NCBI GenBank assembly: GCA_017432445.1
Contig: JAFRJC010000007.1
Location: 1-36,373, forward strand
Origin: Eggerthellaceae bacterium
GTDB taxonomy: Bacteria > Actinomycetota > Coriobacteriia > Coriobacteriales > Eggerthellaceae
Direction of reading: 5' to 3'
Length of the DNA stretch: 36,373 nt
The notes under the pieces were generated by a model, which had not been told where the DNA came from, did not search any database, and saw nothing but the letters and a program-made list of their open reading frames with translations. Positions 17,211 to 26,109 of the stretch are shown here, in pieces; position 1 is the stretch's first letter; every line of letters begins with the position of its first letter. The position numbers were made by a program, and so were the translations under genes.

Positions 17211-17444
17211 AATACCCTCTTTCAGCTTCGTTACTCAAACCCGATAAGTATACGCGAACACCCCTCGTTTCGCGAGCAAACCGCCTTGCTTTCACAAAGT
17301 TTCAGCGCCAGAGCATGCAAAGACCGTGTAAATCTTTCCTCGCACTCATAGGCGCAATTCGAAATGGGCAGAGGAACGAGCCAGAGGGCTATCTTGCGAT
17401 TCGTAATCCGTTCTCTGACGCTGCTTTTTGCATCAACAACCATT

Positions 17445-17473
17445 TTGCCGAATCCTCCGCATTCTTGTACAAT
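17445..17473 (+). promoter_or_regulatory. Promoter of the degV-family gene
   Basis: TTGCCG (17445-17450) and TACAAT (17468-17473) with a 17-nt spacer, 36 bp before the ATG at 17509. It stands in the ~300-bp divergent region between ileS and this gene (17211-17508), where I see nothing else beyond the possible ileS -10. Confidence 0.6.
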
Positions 17474-17508
17474 GAATGCAAGTACCAAAGCTTCGAAAGG
17501 ATTCCCCT

Positions 17509-18381
17509 ATGCAATTTGAGATCGTCACCGATTCAAGCTGCAATTTGAACGACGCGATGATTCGCGAGTTCGGCCTGCACATTCTGCCGCTTACGTTCAT
17601 GTCGGATGGCGAACAATACCAAAGCTATACCGCTGGCCGAGACAGTGATTTGAAGAGCTTCTTCAAGATGATGCGCGATGGAAAGGTGTTCACCACATCG
17701 CTTCCCAACCTCCAACAGAGCGAGGAAACGTTCGAGGGCATCCTGTCCCAAGGCAAAGACCTCTTGTACATCGGCTTCTCGAGCGGTCTTTCTGGCACCT
17801 ACCAGGCTTCTGCCGCCTTGCTCGAAGAGCTGAAAAAGCGTTATCCCGATCGCAAGATCTACTATACCGACACGCTCGCGGCGGCGATGGGCGAAGGCCT
17901 TATTGTCTACAAGGCCGTCAAGCTTGCGCAAGAAGGCGCATCCATCGAGGATGTGCACGCCTGGGTGGAGGAGAACAAGCTGAAAGTTGCACACTGGTTT
18001 ACCGTCGATGACTTGATGTTCTTGTTCCGCGGCGGTCGCGTATCCCGCACGAGCGCTTGGGCGGGCACGCTGCTCAATATAAAACCGGTGTTGCACGTCG
18101 ATGACGAAGGTCACCTCATCCCCATGGAGAAAGTCCGCGGACGCAAGAAGTCCATCCAGGCCCTCGTTGACCACATGGAGCAATCCGGAACTCAGCCCAT
18201 AGCAGATCAAGAGGTTTTCATCAGCCACGGCGACTGCCAAGAAGACATCGACTACCTCGTCAAACTCATTAAGGAGCGCTTCGGCTGCACTAAGTTCGAA
18301 ATCAATATCCTTGACCCTGTCATCGGCGCCCATGCCGGCCCTGGCACCATTGCCCTGTTCTTCTTTGCCGACAAGCGATAG
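17509..18381 (+). CDS. DegV family fatty-acid-binding protein
   Basis: 290 residues. The N-terminal IVTDSSCNL and the YIGFSSGLSGTYQAS segment (near residue 84) are hallmarks of DegV proteins, which bind fatty acids; some (FakB) present them to the FakA kinase. No fakA gene is nearby, so a specific FakB role is not shown. ATG 17509 has AAAGGA at 7 nt and is preferred over an in-frame start 33 nt upstream. Single-gene transcript with its own promoter and terminator. Confidence 0.9.
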   Translation: MQFEIVTDSSCNLNDAMIREFGLHILPLTFMSDGEQYQSYTAGRDSDLKSFFKMMRDGKVFTTSLPNLQQSEETFEGILSQGKDLLYIGFSSGLSGTYQASAALLEELKKRYPDRKIYYTDTLAAAMGEGLIVYKAVKLAQEGASIEDVHAWVEENKLKVAHWFTVDDLMFLFRGGRVSRTSAWAGTLLNIKPVLHVDDEGHLIPMEKVRGRKKSIQALVDHMEQSGTQPIADQEVFISHGDCQEDIDYLVKLIKERFGCTKFEINILDPVIGAHAGPGTIALFFFADKR

Positions 18382-18416
18382 GCAAATACGCTCCTTCGTC
18401 TTTCCAGTGAAAACAC

Positions 18417-18448
18417 AAAAAGCGAGCCGCAACTGCGGCTCGCTTTTT
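18417..18448. terminator. Bidirectional terminator between degV-family gene and dinB
   Basis: A perfect 14-bp stem AAAAAGCGAGCCGC / GCGGCTCGCTTTTT with loop AACT has A and T tails that give U-tracts on both strands. A textbook shared terminator for two convergent genes. Confidence 0.85.
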
Positions 18449-18526
18449 ATCCGCCTCATAATCATAACGGTTATCCAAGATGGACCGCACCCCGTGCAAC
18501 CAGGTATAATCCCGAATTCTTCAGGA

Positions 18527-19831
18527 CTACTTGTAATCTGCAGGATTCTTCGAACTGGAACCGGTCGTATTCCCGCCGAGCCGCAACTCGCGCCCGAATC
18601 TTAGCGCTGACTCGCCGAAGCGCTCTTTCACCATATCGGACGCCGTCATTATTCCGCGTCGACGTTTTTCTCCCATGAGACTGTCTTTTTCAGGCTGCGC
18701 ATCGAACAATGACAGCTGCCCATCATCGTCTGCCTTCTCGCCGAAACCGGTAACTGCCACGCCGACAAGGCGCACGCTCATTCCAGGACTCCACAGCTCA
18801 TCCAGCATCTCGTCGAGCATCGACTCGAACAGAAACTCGTCGTCTGAAGGCATGCCGATCGGACGCTGCACGCTTCGCACGGTACGATCGTCATAGCGGA
18901 TTTTCAACGCAAGCGTATGGCCTTTCAAGCCCTTGCGACGCAGCCGACGCCCCGTTTTCGCAGCCATAGTGCATATGGCGGCCATTATGTCCGAGCGTTC
19001 GGTCATGTCGGTCGCAAATGAAACCTCGTTCGATACGGATTTCACATCATCATCTGGTTCGATTGGATCGTCCTCTATACTGCGAACGCGATCAAGCATG
19101 ACGCGACCCGCTTTGCCGAGCCACGTGATAACCGAGGCGTCATCTGCACGGGCAAGCTCTCCGAGCGTATTGATTCCGTGTTCTTTGAGCACGCGCTCGG
19201 CAGAAGGACCGATTCCGCTAAGCGCGCGAAGCGGTTGCGGATCGAAGAAGCTCTCCTCACTACCTGGTAAAACAACTGTAAGCCCTCTGGGCTTGTCCAT
19301 ATCAGATGCGAGTTTTGCAACCGCCTTCGTCGCGCCTACGCCGACAGAGCAGGTTACGCCGAGTTCTTCGACGCGACGCTGTATGCGCCTCGCCACCAAA
19401 ACGGGATGCTCACGGTTGATTTCATTGGGCGTTACATCCATGAACGCCTCGTCGATGCTCACTTGCTGAACATGCGGCGTTTCATCCCAGAGGATTGCCA
19501 TGACCTTATTCGACATCTCTCGATAGCGATCGTAATGCCCCTCGGTCCATATCGCATTCGGACAGAGGCGTGCTGCAGTCGATGAGGGCATCGCAGAACG
19601 GACTCCGTAAGCACGCGCTTCGTACGAGCATGTTGAAACGACGCCCCTCTTCCCCGCGTTTCCACCGACGATAACGGGTTTGCCTCGCCACCCGGGATGG
19701 TCGAGCTGCTCAACTGAGGCGAAGAAAGCGTCCAAATCGACGAGCAGGATAGCGCGTCCTTGCCATGGAATCGACGTAAGCGCGTCAAGCGCAGCTTCAT
19801 CGTCGGCCAATCTTTTCGAGACGTCATTCAT
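18527..19831 (-). CDS. dinB: DNA polymerase IV (Y family)
   Basis: Error-prone translesion polymerase, 434 residues. Catalytic acids are visible: D32 and D34 in VDLDAFFASVEQ and D127/E128 in SIDEAFMDVT. Helix-hairpin-helix (GIGPSAERVLKEHGI) and little-finger regions follow. A beta-clamp-binding motif QLSLF is at residues 372-376. ATG 19831 has only a distant GAGG site. I see no LexA-type palindrome in front, so SOS control is not supported by the sequence. The region 19832-20095 to its right contains the promoter area for the next gene but no further gene. Confidence 0.94.
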   Translation of the reverse strand: MNDVSKRLADDEAALDALTSIPWQGRAILLVDLDAFFASVEQLDHPGWRGKPVIVGGNAGKRGVVSTCSYEARAYGVRSAMPSSTAARLCPNAIWTEGHYDRYREMSNKVMAILWDETPHVQQVSIDEAFMDVTPNEINREHPVLVARRIQRRVEELGVTCSVGVGATKAVAKLASDMDKPRGLTVVLPGSEESFFDPQPLRALSGIGPSAERVLKEHGINTLGELARADDASVITWLGKAGRVMLDRVRSIEDDPIEPDDDVKSVSNEVSFATDMTERSDIMAAICTMAAKTGRRLRRKGLKGHTLALKIRYDDRTVRSVQRPIGMPSDDEFLFESMLDEMLDELWSPGMSVRLVGVAVTGFGEKADDDGQLSLFDAQPEKDSLMGEKRRRGIMTASDMVKERFGESALRFGRELRLGGNTTGSSSKNPADYK

Positions 19832-19980
19832 ATGAAGAGTCTACCTCGTGCGCCATGTTTTCCTCTTGGAATTTTGCTTGTTGCTCATTCGCATAATTGC
19901 CGCTCTATTAAACGCACCATCAACATCTTGATCCAAATCTTTTTTTCTTATCATTGGCTATGCATTTATGTTAGGATATG

Positions 19981-20004
19981 AAACCCGCATTCACCTGCGG
20001 TTTT
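19981..20004 (+). terminator. Small hairpin in the leader region before 20096
   Basis: AAACCCGCA / TGCGGTTT with one bulged C, loop TTCACC, then TTTT. It lies upstream of a possible promoter for the gene at 20096. It may stop read-through or form a short attenuated RNA; weak evidence. Confidence 0.3.
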
Positions 20005-20009
20005 AATGC

Positions 20010-20039
20010 TTGTGAACGATGGCTTAAACATACTATATC
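20010..20039 (+). promoter_or_regulatory. Possible promoter of the aminotransferase-fold gene
   Basis: TTGTGA (20010-20015) and TATATC (20034-20039) with an 18-nt spacer, 56 bp before the ATG. Confidence 0.35.
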
Positions 20040-20095
20040 TGATACCATGGCCCCTCGTTCCACTAAATGTTGCGTATGTGAAAGGATAAGAGGTC

Positions 20096-21229
20096 ATGGT
20101 AACGGATATGCTGACATCGTTCTCAGCAAACCGTTTGGATCCCACGGCCCTTCCCGAGCAAACGCTCTCGCTTCCCTATGACGTCCGCGGCGAGGTTTCT
20201 TGGATTGACTTTTCCGGTATAGAAAACCCGTTTGGAACGCCGACTTCGATTGTGCAGGCCCTCAACGATGCGATTGCCCAAGGGATTGTGTCGTACTCTC
20301 CTGACCGAGATGCCCATTCCCTCAGGAGCGTGCTTGCGCGTCTGTTCAAAATGCCTGTCGAATCGTTCCTCGTCGGATCTACGGTTTCGCATATGATCTC
20401 GGTCGTCGCCCAGGCTTTCGAACCTTGCGTCGTAGGCGTCTCGACGCCTTGCCCCGTTGAATACGTGCTTTCGCTTGGGAACACCGGCCATACCGTCGAG
20501 GGCATCTCCTCGCCTAACAGCCTCGTTACACCCAACGCTACGTTCCTCGATGAGCGACACGCCCACATAGACGCTGCGCTTCTCGCTAATCCTGGATATC
20601 CCACGAGCCGCCTGCTCTCAAAGTCGACGCTTCTCTCGTACCTCGATAGATGCGATTGGGTAATCGTCGACGAGCGTTCTATAGAGCTTACCCTCGGCGG
20701 GGAGTCCATGGTTCCCCTCGTGCAGGATTACCGCAACCTCGTGATAATCCAATCGTTTGCCGAACAATTCGCAATGCCAGGAGCGCCGGTAAGCTACTGC
20801 ATCGCCCATCCGAGCACCATCGCCGAGATTAGCAGGTTCTACGATAATTCCGTTGTGTCGATGCTATCGGAAGTGCTCGCCAACTCGGTAGCGCTCGAGC
20901 ACCCCCGCCTCGATGATGTTCGTGATTTCCTCTATAGCGAAATACCCTGGATGCAATGCATGCTCAGCCTTGTGCCCGGCATCGACATCTTCCCTGCCGA
21001 GGCGAACTACGTCATGTGCTCCTATCACAACGGCGGAGACCTGAAGCTTGCAATATCCGATGTAAACCACTTGAGCGCACGGCTTCAGCTCGAGGGTTTC
21101 CGCATCCGAAAGCTCGCAGGAACACCCGGACTCGTAGACAATGGCTATTTCTGCGTAGCAGTCCGAACGCGCGAGAACAACGAGAAACTCATTGCCGCCC
21201 TGCGCCACATCATCTCACCAAGCGCTTAG
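20096..21229 (+). CDS. Aminotransferase-fold protein (HisC/CobD-like) lacking the catalytic lysine
   Basis: 377 residues with the layout of class I/II PLP enzymes of the HisC/CobD group: an N-terminal FSGIENPFG segment (like FSxNxNPxG), NPGYPTS at 165-171 (NPNNPTG in active enzymes), VDERSIEL at 191-198 (DEAY region), and SFAEQFAMPG at 220-229. In active relatives the last motif is SxSKxFGLxG with the PLP-binding lysine; here that position is Glu223. The following phosphate-binding Arg is Pro231, and the C-terminal substrate Arg appears to be Cys. The frame is intact, so this looks like a maintained pseudoenzyme rather than a decayed gene. Function unknown. Confidence 0.75.
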   Translation: MVTDMLTSFSANRLDPTALPEQTLSLPYDVRGEVSWIDFSGIENPFGTPTSIVQALNDAIAQGIVSYSPDRDAHSLRSVLARLFKMPVESFLVGSTVSHMISVVAQAFEPCVVGVSTPCPVEYVLSLGNTGHTVEGISSPNSLVTPNATFLDERHAHIDAALLANPGYPTSRLLSKSTLLSYLDRCDWVIVDERSIELTLGGESMVPLVQDYRNLVIIQSFAEQFAMPGAPVSYCIAHPSTIAEISRFYDNSVVSMLSEVLANSVALEHPRLDDVRDFLYSEIPWMQCMLSLVPGIDIFPAEANYVMCSYHNGGDLKLAISDVNHLSARLQLEGFRIRKLAGTPGLVDNGYFCVAVRTRENNEKLIAALRHIISPSA

Positions 21230-21270
21230 ATACCACGCCTCTCCATTCTTGAAATCAAAGGTAAATAGCA

Positions 21271-21296
21271 TTCACGGCTCAGTTCTGAGCCGCGAA
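21271..21296. terminator. Shared terminator of convergent genes
   Basis: A 12-bp stem with one mismatch (TTCACGGCTCAG / CTGAGCCGCGAA, loop TT) sits between the stop codons of the aminotransferase-fold gene and the glycosyltransferase gene. Confidence 0.6.
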
Positions 21297-21322
21297 CAGA
21301 ATCGCTATAGCATCAAGTCTAG

Positions 21323-22354
21323 CTAGTTGAACTTGAAGATCTTCTGCGCGAGATGATAGCCGCCAAGCCCAATTCGGCGACCGAGCTCGGTGGGGATGTT
21401 AGTGCCGAGATTGAGAACGTTTCGCCTGATCCTCGGATACATGGCAGGCCTGCGACGCTTGAGGTAGTCCCAAATCTCCTTGCGCTTCTGCTCCGATTCG
21501 TCGGTATTTATCATGCGCAGAAACACCGAGCAAATGCACATCATCATGGAGAGGTAGTTCTCCATGTAGCGCCTTAGTTTCTTCTGCACGACATCATCGG
21601 TCGTATCTACCGCGTCAATCATGAACCGTGTAATGCGGATTTGCTGGTCAATGCGGGATTTCATGATATCCTCGTTGACCGATTGCCCTTCGCGACCGAT
21701 GAAGTAACGATACATGTCAACGTCGAAATAGCGAATCGAGTATACAGCGGGGAGCGGCACGTAGACGAAGATGTTGTCAACGTAGAAGCAGTGCTCGGGC
21801 AAGACAAGCTTCACATCTCGTAGGAGCTCGGTCCGGTAGATGACCGAATGCATGAGCAGGTACTGGCTTGGCTTGAACTTCTTGATATCATCCCAGGTGA
21901 ATTCGGCATCGGTCGGGAAAACGTTTGTGTAGTCTATGACGGTACGCGTACCCTCGTAGACTTTTTCATACACGTAGTTTCCTATTACGAGGTCACATGC
22001 GTCGCGCAGTTCGCTCTGGCTGCGAAGATACGCCATAATCGTGCGCATAGCGTCCGCATCGAGCCAGTCATCGGAATCGACCACCTTGAAATATCGCCCA
22101 CGCGCACTTGCCAAACCTGTGTTGACAGCAGAGCCGTGTCCACCGTTTTCCTTGTGGATCGCGTAAATCGTCTCGGGAAAACGCTGATGCCAATCATCCG
22201 CTTTCTGGGGCGTATCATCCTTTGTGGAACCATCGTCGACGATCAATATCTCGATATCGCCGACACCGTCCTCGAATGCGAGGAGCGATTCGATGCATTT
22301 GTCCATGTACTCGGCCGAGTTGTAACACGGCACAGCGAACGTGATCGTCTTCAC
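21323..22354 (-). CDS. Family 2 glycosyltransferase
   Basis: 343 residues with the GT-A fold motifs of family 2: FAVPCYNSAEYMDKCIESLL at the N-terminus, VDDGSTKDDT, and the metal/sugar-nucleotide motif VDSDDWLDADAM near residue 92. No membrane helix is obvious. Family 2 enzymes build cell-surface glycans or glycolipids; the acceptor is not known and there is no glycan cluster around it. The frame extends to 22459, but GTG 22354 just after AAAGGGAGA gives the normal N-terminus VKTITFAVPC. A possible -10 (TACAAT on the minus strand) is at 22403-22408. Confidence 0.85.
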   Translation of the reverse strand: MKTITFAVPCYNSAEYMDKCIESLLAFEDGVGDIEILIVDDGSTKDDTPQKADDWHQRFPETIYAIHKENGGHGSAVNTGLASARGRYFKVVDSDDWLDADAMRTIMAYLRSQSELRDACDLVIGNYVYEKVYEGTRTVIDYTNVFPTDAEFTWDDIKKFKPSQYLLMHSVIYRTELLRDVKLVLPEHCFYVDNIFVYVPLPAVYSIRYFDVDMYRYFIGREGQSVNEDIMKSRIDQQIRITRFMIDAVDTTDDVVQKKLRRYMENYLSMMMCICSVFLRMINTDESEQKRKEIWDYLKRRRPAMYPRIRRNVLNLGTNIPTELGRRIGLGGYHLAQKIFKFN

Positions 22355-22402
22355 GCTCTCCCTTTCTGTAATGCAGCTCTTCGCCGCCCTGTGGTTATCC
22401 GT

Positions 22403-22408
22403 ATTGTA
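22403..22408 (-). promoter_or_regulatory. Possible -10 of the glycosyltransferase gene
   Basis: TACAAT on the minus strand, about 50 bp before the GTG start; no convincing -35 was found. Confidence 0.3.
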
Positions 22409-22494
22409 GCCGCGCTTGAACACATGACATGACCAAACATAGAAACAAGATAAGTTCAACGAGAGGTGTTGTAGCGTTCTCGAAAAAGCATTGC

Positions 22495-22746
22495 TTACGA
22501 GAGGGTCGAATCGCGTACCGAGTCGTCTTTCTCACCAGACAGCTCTCCCATTAGAACCGAAACTTTCTGTTCGGCCTCGCCGAGCCGTTTCTTGAGTGCA
22601 GCCAGCAACGCAACTCCGCGCTCGTAGGCTTTCAGGCTATCCTCGAGTTCGAGCGTGTTGCTCTCGAGGCGGGCGACAATTCCGTCGAGTTCCGCCATGG
22701 CCTCCCTGAACGTGAGCTCTTCGATGGGCTTCATTTCCGAGTTCAT
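22495..22746 (-). CDS. xseB: Exodeoxyribonuclease VII small subunit
   Basis: 83 residues, the usual size of XseB. The protein shows the family pattern LTFREAMAELDGIVARLE followed by LELEDSLKAYERGVALL, a helical hairpin that packs onto XseA. It begins 3 nt after the xseA stop, with AGGAGG in front, so the two subunits are made from one transcript. Confidence 0.94.
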   Translation of the reverse strand: MNSEMKPIEELTFREAMAELDGIVARLESNTLELEDSLKAYERGVALLAALKKRLGEAEQKVSVLMGELSGEKDDSVRDSTLS

Positions 22747-22749
22747 CGA

Positions 22750-24081
22750 CTATTCCTCCTCGTCTTTGTCATAAGCGGCTACTCCTTCGACATTGCAGTG
22801 CAATATGCCATCGGAAACCATGACGTCAACCCGTTCACCTTTATGAGCTTGCGCTATGCTGCGAACAACCCCTCCTTGCTCGTCACGCGTGATGGAGTAA
22901 CCGCGCGCTAATGTGTTGACCGGGGAAAGGTCGGCAAGCCGCGCTGCAGATGTTCCCAGTTGATATCTGAACCGATCGGGTAACGTCGTGCCTACTCGTT
23001 CCAGCCTGCTCGCAGCGTTTCGAACTTCCTGACCGCTCCTGAGAAGCTGTTCGGGCAACGCTCGGTCGAGCTTCTCGGATGCAACGTCGAGCGCCTGCGC
23101 ATCTGCGGCAAAGAGCAGCATCGGATCAGAAAAGAGGGGCCTGTCTGCTATTCGCTGCACGCTTGACGTTGCTCGCTCGACGAGGAGCGAGGTGCTGGCG
23201 ACAAGGGAGCGCGCCCGTGCCGACATGAAGGCATCGAGGTTCTCTCGGGAAGGGCTGACAGATTCGGCGGCGGCAGTTGGCGTGGAGGCACGTAGATCGG
23301 ACACCATGTCTGCGATGGAGGTGTCGACTTCGTGGCCGATGCCCGTGACCACCGGCACCGGGCATGCGGCAATCGCGCGCGCCAGCCCCTCGTCGTTGAA
23401 TGGCATCATGTCCTCGAATGATCCGCCTCCACGCACGACGAGCACGACTTGCGCGCCCGCCGAAACCACGCATCTGAGGCCCTCCACGATACCAGCCGGG
23501 GCATTTGCGCCTTCGACAGGCACGCCGGCAAGCAGCACGGTCGCGACGGGAAAACGCCTGCGCAGCGTTCTGAGCACGTCATGGACGGCTGCGCTACGCG
23601 GAGAGGTGACAAGCCCGATTCTCTCGGGAAACATGGGGAGGGGCCGCTTTCTTGCGGGATCGGTAAGGCCTTCGGCTTGGAGCTTCCGCGCGATGTTTGC
23701 CACCTTCATACGCAGATCGCCTTCACCGGCAAGGGCTATGGAGAACACGTCGAAGTTCATGCGGCCCTTAGCCGCATAAAGCGTGAAACGCCCCGTGATC
23801 TCGACGAGCTGGCCCACCATGAGCTGGACGCCGGACGCCCGATAGCGGTTGTTCCACATCATGCACGGGAGTGCAGCAGCGGAGTCTTTGACGGTGAAGT
23901 ACGCGGCCTTGTATCCCGCCTTCACCGAAACCTCAGATACCTCACCGATGATGCGAACGGTAAGCGATTCGAGCGATTGCTTAGCCAGGGCCATGGCTCC
24001 CGAAACGCTCAAGGCGCCTTCGGTGCCCCGTGCGTTTTCGGCGATACCTTGACCTTGCTGCCAGGTGAAATCGGAGGCCAT
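22750..24081 (-). CDS. xseA: Exodeoxyribonuclease VII large subunit
   Basis: 443 residues. The OB-fold domain (VRIIGEVSEVSVKAGYKAAY, about 38-57) is followed by the catalytic domain with PERIGLVTSPRSAAVHDVL, VVRGGGSFEDMMPFN and VTGIGHEVDTSIADMVSDLR, all typical. Degrades single-stranded DNA to oligonucleotides together with XseB. The frame continues upstream to 24162, but ATG 24081 (MASDFTWQ) lies 2 nt after the stop of the metallopeptidase gene, indicating translational coupling. Confidence 0.94.
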   Translation of the reverse strand: MASDFTWQQGQGIAENARGTEGALSVSGAMALAKQSLESLTVRIIGEVSEVSVKAGYKAAYFTVKDSAAALPCMMWNNRYRASGVQLMVGQLVEITGRFTLYAAKGRMNFDVFSIALAGEGDLRMKVANIARKLQAEGLTDPARKRPLPMFPERIGLVTSPRSAAVHDVLRTLRRRFPVATVLLAGVPVEGANAPAGIVEGLRCVVSAGAQVVLVVRGGGSFEDMMPFNDEGLARAIAACPVPVVTGIGHEVDTSIADMVSDLRASTPTAAAESVSPSRENLDAFMSARARSLVASTSLLVERATSSVQRIADRPLFSDPMLLFAADAQALDVASEKLDRALPEQLLRSGQEVRNAASRLERVGTTLPDRFRYQLGTSAARLADLSPVNTLARGYSITRDEQGGVVRSIAQAHKGERVDVMVSDGILHCNVEGVAAYDKDEEE

Positions 24082-24083
24082 GG

Positions 24084-24740
24084 CTAATCGCGGCGCATGC
24101 CGAGAAGCCAGACCAGCTGAAGCAGCGATGCGAGCGCAGCCGCCACATAGGTGAGAGCGCATGCACGCAGCACCGAGAACGATCCCGCAATCTCTCCTTC
24201 GGGCAACGAGAGCGTCTTCATGTAATCAATCGCGCGATGAGACGCGTTGAACTCGACCGGCAAGGTCACAATCTGGAACAGCACGACAGCGGCATACATA
24301 ATGATGGCGACGTCGATGAGCTGGTTCATGTACAGGAAGATGCCTGCGAAGAGAACGATCATCCAGAGGTTTGAAGCGGCATTCGCAACGGGCCAGAGCG
24401 CAGTGCGCCACTTCAGCGGGGCATAGCCCTGCGCAAATTGGCAGGCATGGCCCACTTCGTGGCAGGCGGTCGCATAGGCAGTGACGGTACACTGATCGTA
24501 GACGCTCGGGCTCAAAGCAATCGAGTTCGTTCTCAGGTCGAAATGGTCTTGCCCTTCGTTTCCCCTCATGACCTGCACGCCCGTCACGCCATTCGCAAGT
24601 AGCATGCGCTCGGCTGCCTCAGCGCCCGTGATCCCACTTGAGGAGCGAACTTTCGAGTACTTGCTAAGCTGGGATTTGACATATCCCGATGCGATCAGTC
24701 CTATAGCTAGCGTTACTATGATGAGAACCCAATATGACAT
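24084..24740 (-). CDS. YugP-like zinc-dependent membrane metallopeptidase
   Basis: 218 residues. An N-terminal membrane helix (YWVLIIVTLAIGLIASG), a zinc-protease motif ACHEVGHACQ near residue 93, and two or three more hydrophobic segments downstream match the YugP/neutral zinc metallopeptidase family (PF04298). Substrate unknown. First gene of a three-gene transcript with xseA and xseB. ATG 24740 has GTGAGGG 4 nt upstream. The 137 bp between it and the RNase D gene contain no gene. Confidence 0.85.
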   Translation of the reverse strand: MSYWVLIIVTLAIGLIASGYVKSQLSKYSKVRSSSGITGAEAAERMLLANGVTGVQVMRGNEGQDHFDLRTNSIALSPSVYDQCTVTAYATACHEVGHACQFAQGYAPLKWRTALWPVANAASNLWMIVLFAGIFLYMNQLIDVAIIMYAAVVLFQIVTLPVEFNASHRAIDYMKTLSLPEGEIAGSFSVLRACALTYVAAALASLLQLVWLLGMRRD

Positions 24741-24877
24741 GTAACCCTCACTTTCCCACTTGACTTGTTCCAGCGCATTATAGCGCTCATTTGTTCGTGT
24801 TCTTTACTTGTTGCCAACATGTTTGAGAATGACAGTTTAAACACAGAGACCTAATGCGTCACGTCTAAACCTAGATC

Positions 24878-26023
24878 TCAGTCGTTTTTGGCAATGACAA
24901 CCTTTCCCTTGCTGATAGAGAGAGCTAGGCGCCCTTCCATGAAGTCCACGAGCTCTTGTCCTACGAGCTCCTTGCGCCAGCCCCTCAGCAAATCGATTCC
25001 CTTGCGGTATCCGCGAGCTACGTCGACGAGGTCCGAATGGCTCGCCAAAGTAGGCACGGCCACGCCGTTCTCGCGCGCCCTTATCCGCACGATGCTCATG
25101 AGGAGGTCGACCTGCGCATCGACATTTGGCTCGCTCTTCCCAGACGCCTGGATTTCGGGCCAGGTGTCGGGAGCGGAATCGAGTGCGGCAGAGGCGAGCT
25201 CAACCACTATGCGCGCATCCTTTGTCGTGAGGCGTTCGCGAATGCCCCTGACCATGAACAAGTCGTCGACCTTTCTCGGCTCGCGTTTGCATGCTTCCAC
25301 GATCTGCTCGTCGGTGAGCACCCATTTTCTCGGCACGTTTCGCTTGCGGGCCTCGATCTCTCGCCAGGCGGCGATTTCCCGGGCGGCGGCCATCTGGCGT
25401 CTCGAGAGCTGTGTTGAATGCTTGAGTCGCCTGAAACGCTCGCGCTCATCTGCCACATAGTTTGAAGGGTCGCTCATCTCCGCAAACTCGGCCTCGAGCC
25501 ACGAAAGCCTCCCCTTCTCCTTGAGCTGGTTCTTCATCGCCTCATACATCTTCGGTAGATAAAGCACATCTTCCTGGGCGTAGCTCAGCTGCGAATCCGA
25601 CAGGGGGCGAACCGACCAGTCGGTGAACGAATCAACCTTCTTCAGCTTAACGCCGCAGATGGAATGCACAAGCGATGCATAGCCGATCTGCTGCGCTTGG
25701 CCGAGCAGGGCAGCCGCGACCTGGGTATCGAATACGGGTTTCGGTACGCAATCGAGGTCATAGATTATGATCTCGATGTCTTGATGCCCCGCATGGAACA
25801 CTTTGACGATTCGCTCGTCCTCGAACAGGGGGACCAGCACCTTCAGGTCTTCAACGGCGAAGGGGTCGACGATGGCAATCTCGTCATCGGTCGCTAACTG
25901 CATAAGGCATAACTTCGGATAGTACGTCTTCTCTCGCAGAAACTCCGTATCCACTGCCAATATGCTCGAAGAGCTGGCGCGCTGCACGAACGCCACCAGC
26001 TCCTGCTGGGAAGCTATGTACAT
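24878..26023 (-). CDS. rnd: Ribonuclease D-like 3'-5' exonuclease with HRDC domain
   Basis: 381 residues. DEDD-type exonuclease motifs: VDTEFLREKTYYPKL (Exo I), FHAGHQDIEII (Exo II), and YAQEDVLYL (Exo III, Y-x3-D). An HRDC domain follows (about residues 205-285) and then a second helical domain, the usual RNase D arrangement for trimming tRNA and other stable RNAs. The frame can start at GTG 26038, but ATG 26023 has GGTGGAG 9 nt upstream and is preferred. Confidence 0.9.
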   Translation of the reverse strand: MYIASQQELVAFVQRASSSSILAVDTEFLREKTYYPKLCLMQLATDDEIAIVDPFAVEDLKVLVPLFEDERIVKVFHAGHQDIEIIIYDLDCVPKPVFDTQVAAALLGQAQQIGYASLVHSICGVKLKKVDSFTDWSVRPLSDSQLSYAQEDVLYLPKMYEAMKNQLKEKGRLSWLEAEFAEMSDPSNYVADERERFRRLKHSTQLSRRQMAAAREIAAWREIEARKRNVPRKWVLTDEQIVEACKREPRKVDDLFMVRGIRERLTTKDARIVVELASAALDSAPDTWPEIQASGKSEPNVDAQVDLLMSIVRIRARENGVAVPTLASHSDLVDVARGYRKGIDLLRGWRKELVGQELVDFMEGRLALSISKGKVVIAKND

Positions 26024-26109
26024 CTGGTCAATCTCCACCTTGCGTTATCGTGGGTTTGCGCTAACATCATATCATCAAGTCACGAACCAAGGCGATTCCG
26101 AGGTCGGAC

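Noticed and set aside
15390..17351. 653-codon forward frame opposite ileS
   Set aside because: It is the antisense shadow of ileS, which carries all family motifs; long antisense frames are expected in GC-rich DNA.
17231..17488. 85-codon minus frame between ileS and the degV-family gene
   Set aside because: It overlaps the degV-family promoter, has no ribosome site and no recognisable domain.
17211..17508. T-box leader for ileS
   Set aside because: No AGGGTGGNACCGCG-type box on the minus strand, and the probable promoter leaves only a short leader.
19832..19960. LexA/SOS box before dinB
   Set aside because: No CGAAC-N4-GTTCG-like palindrome was seen.
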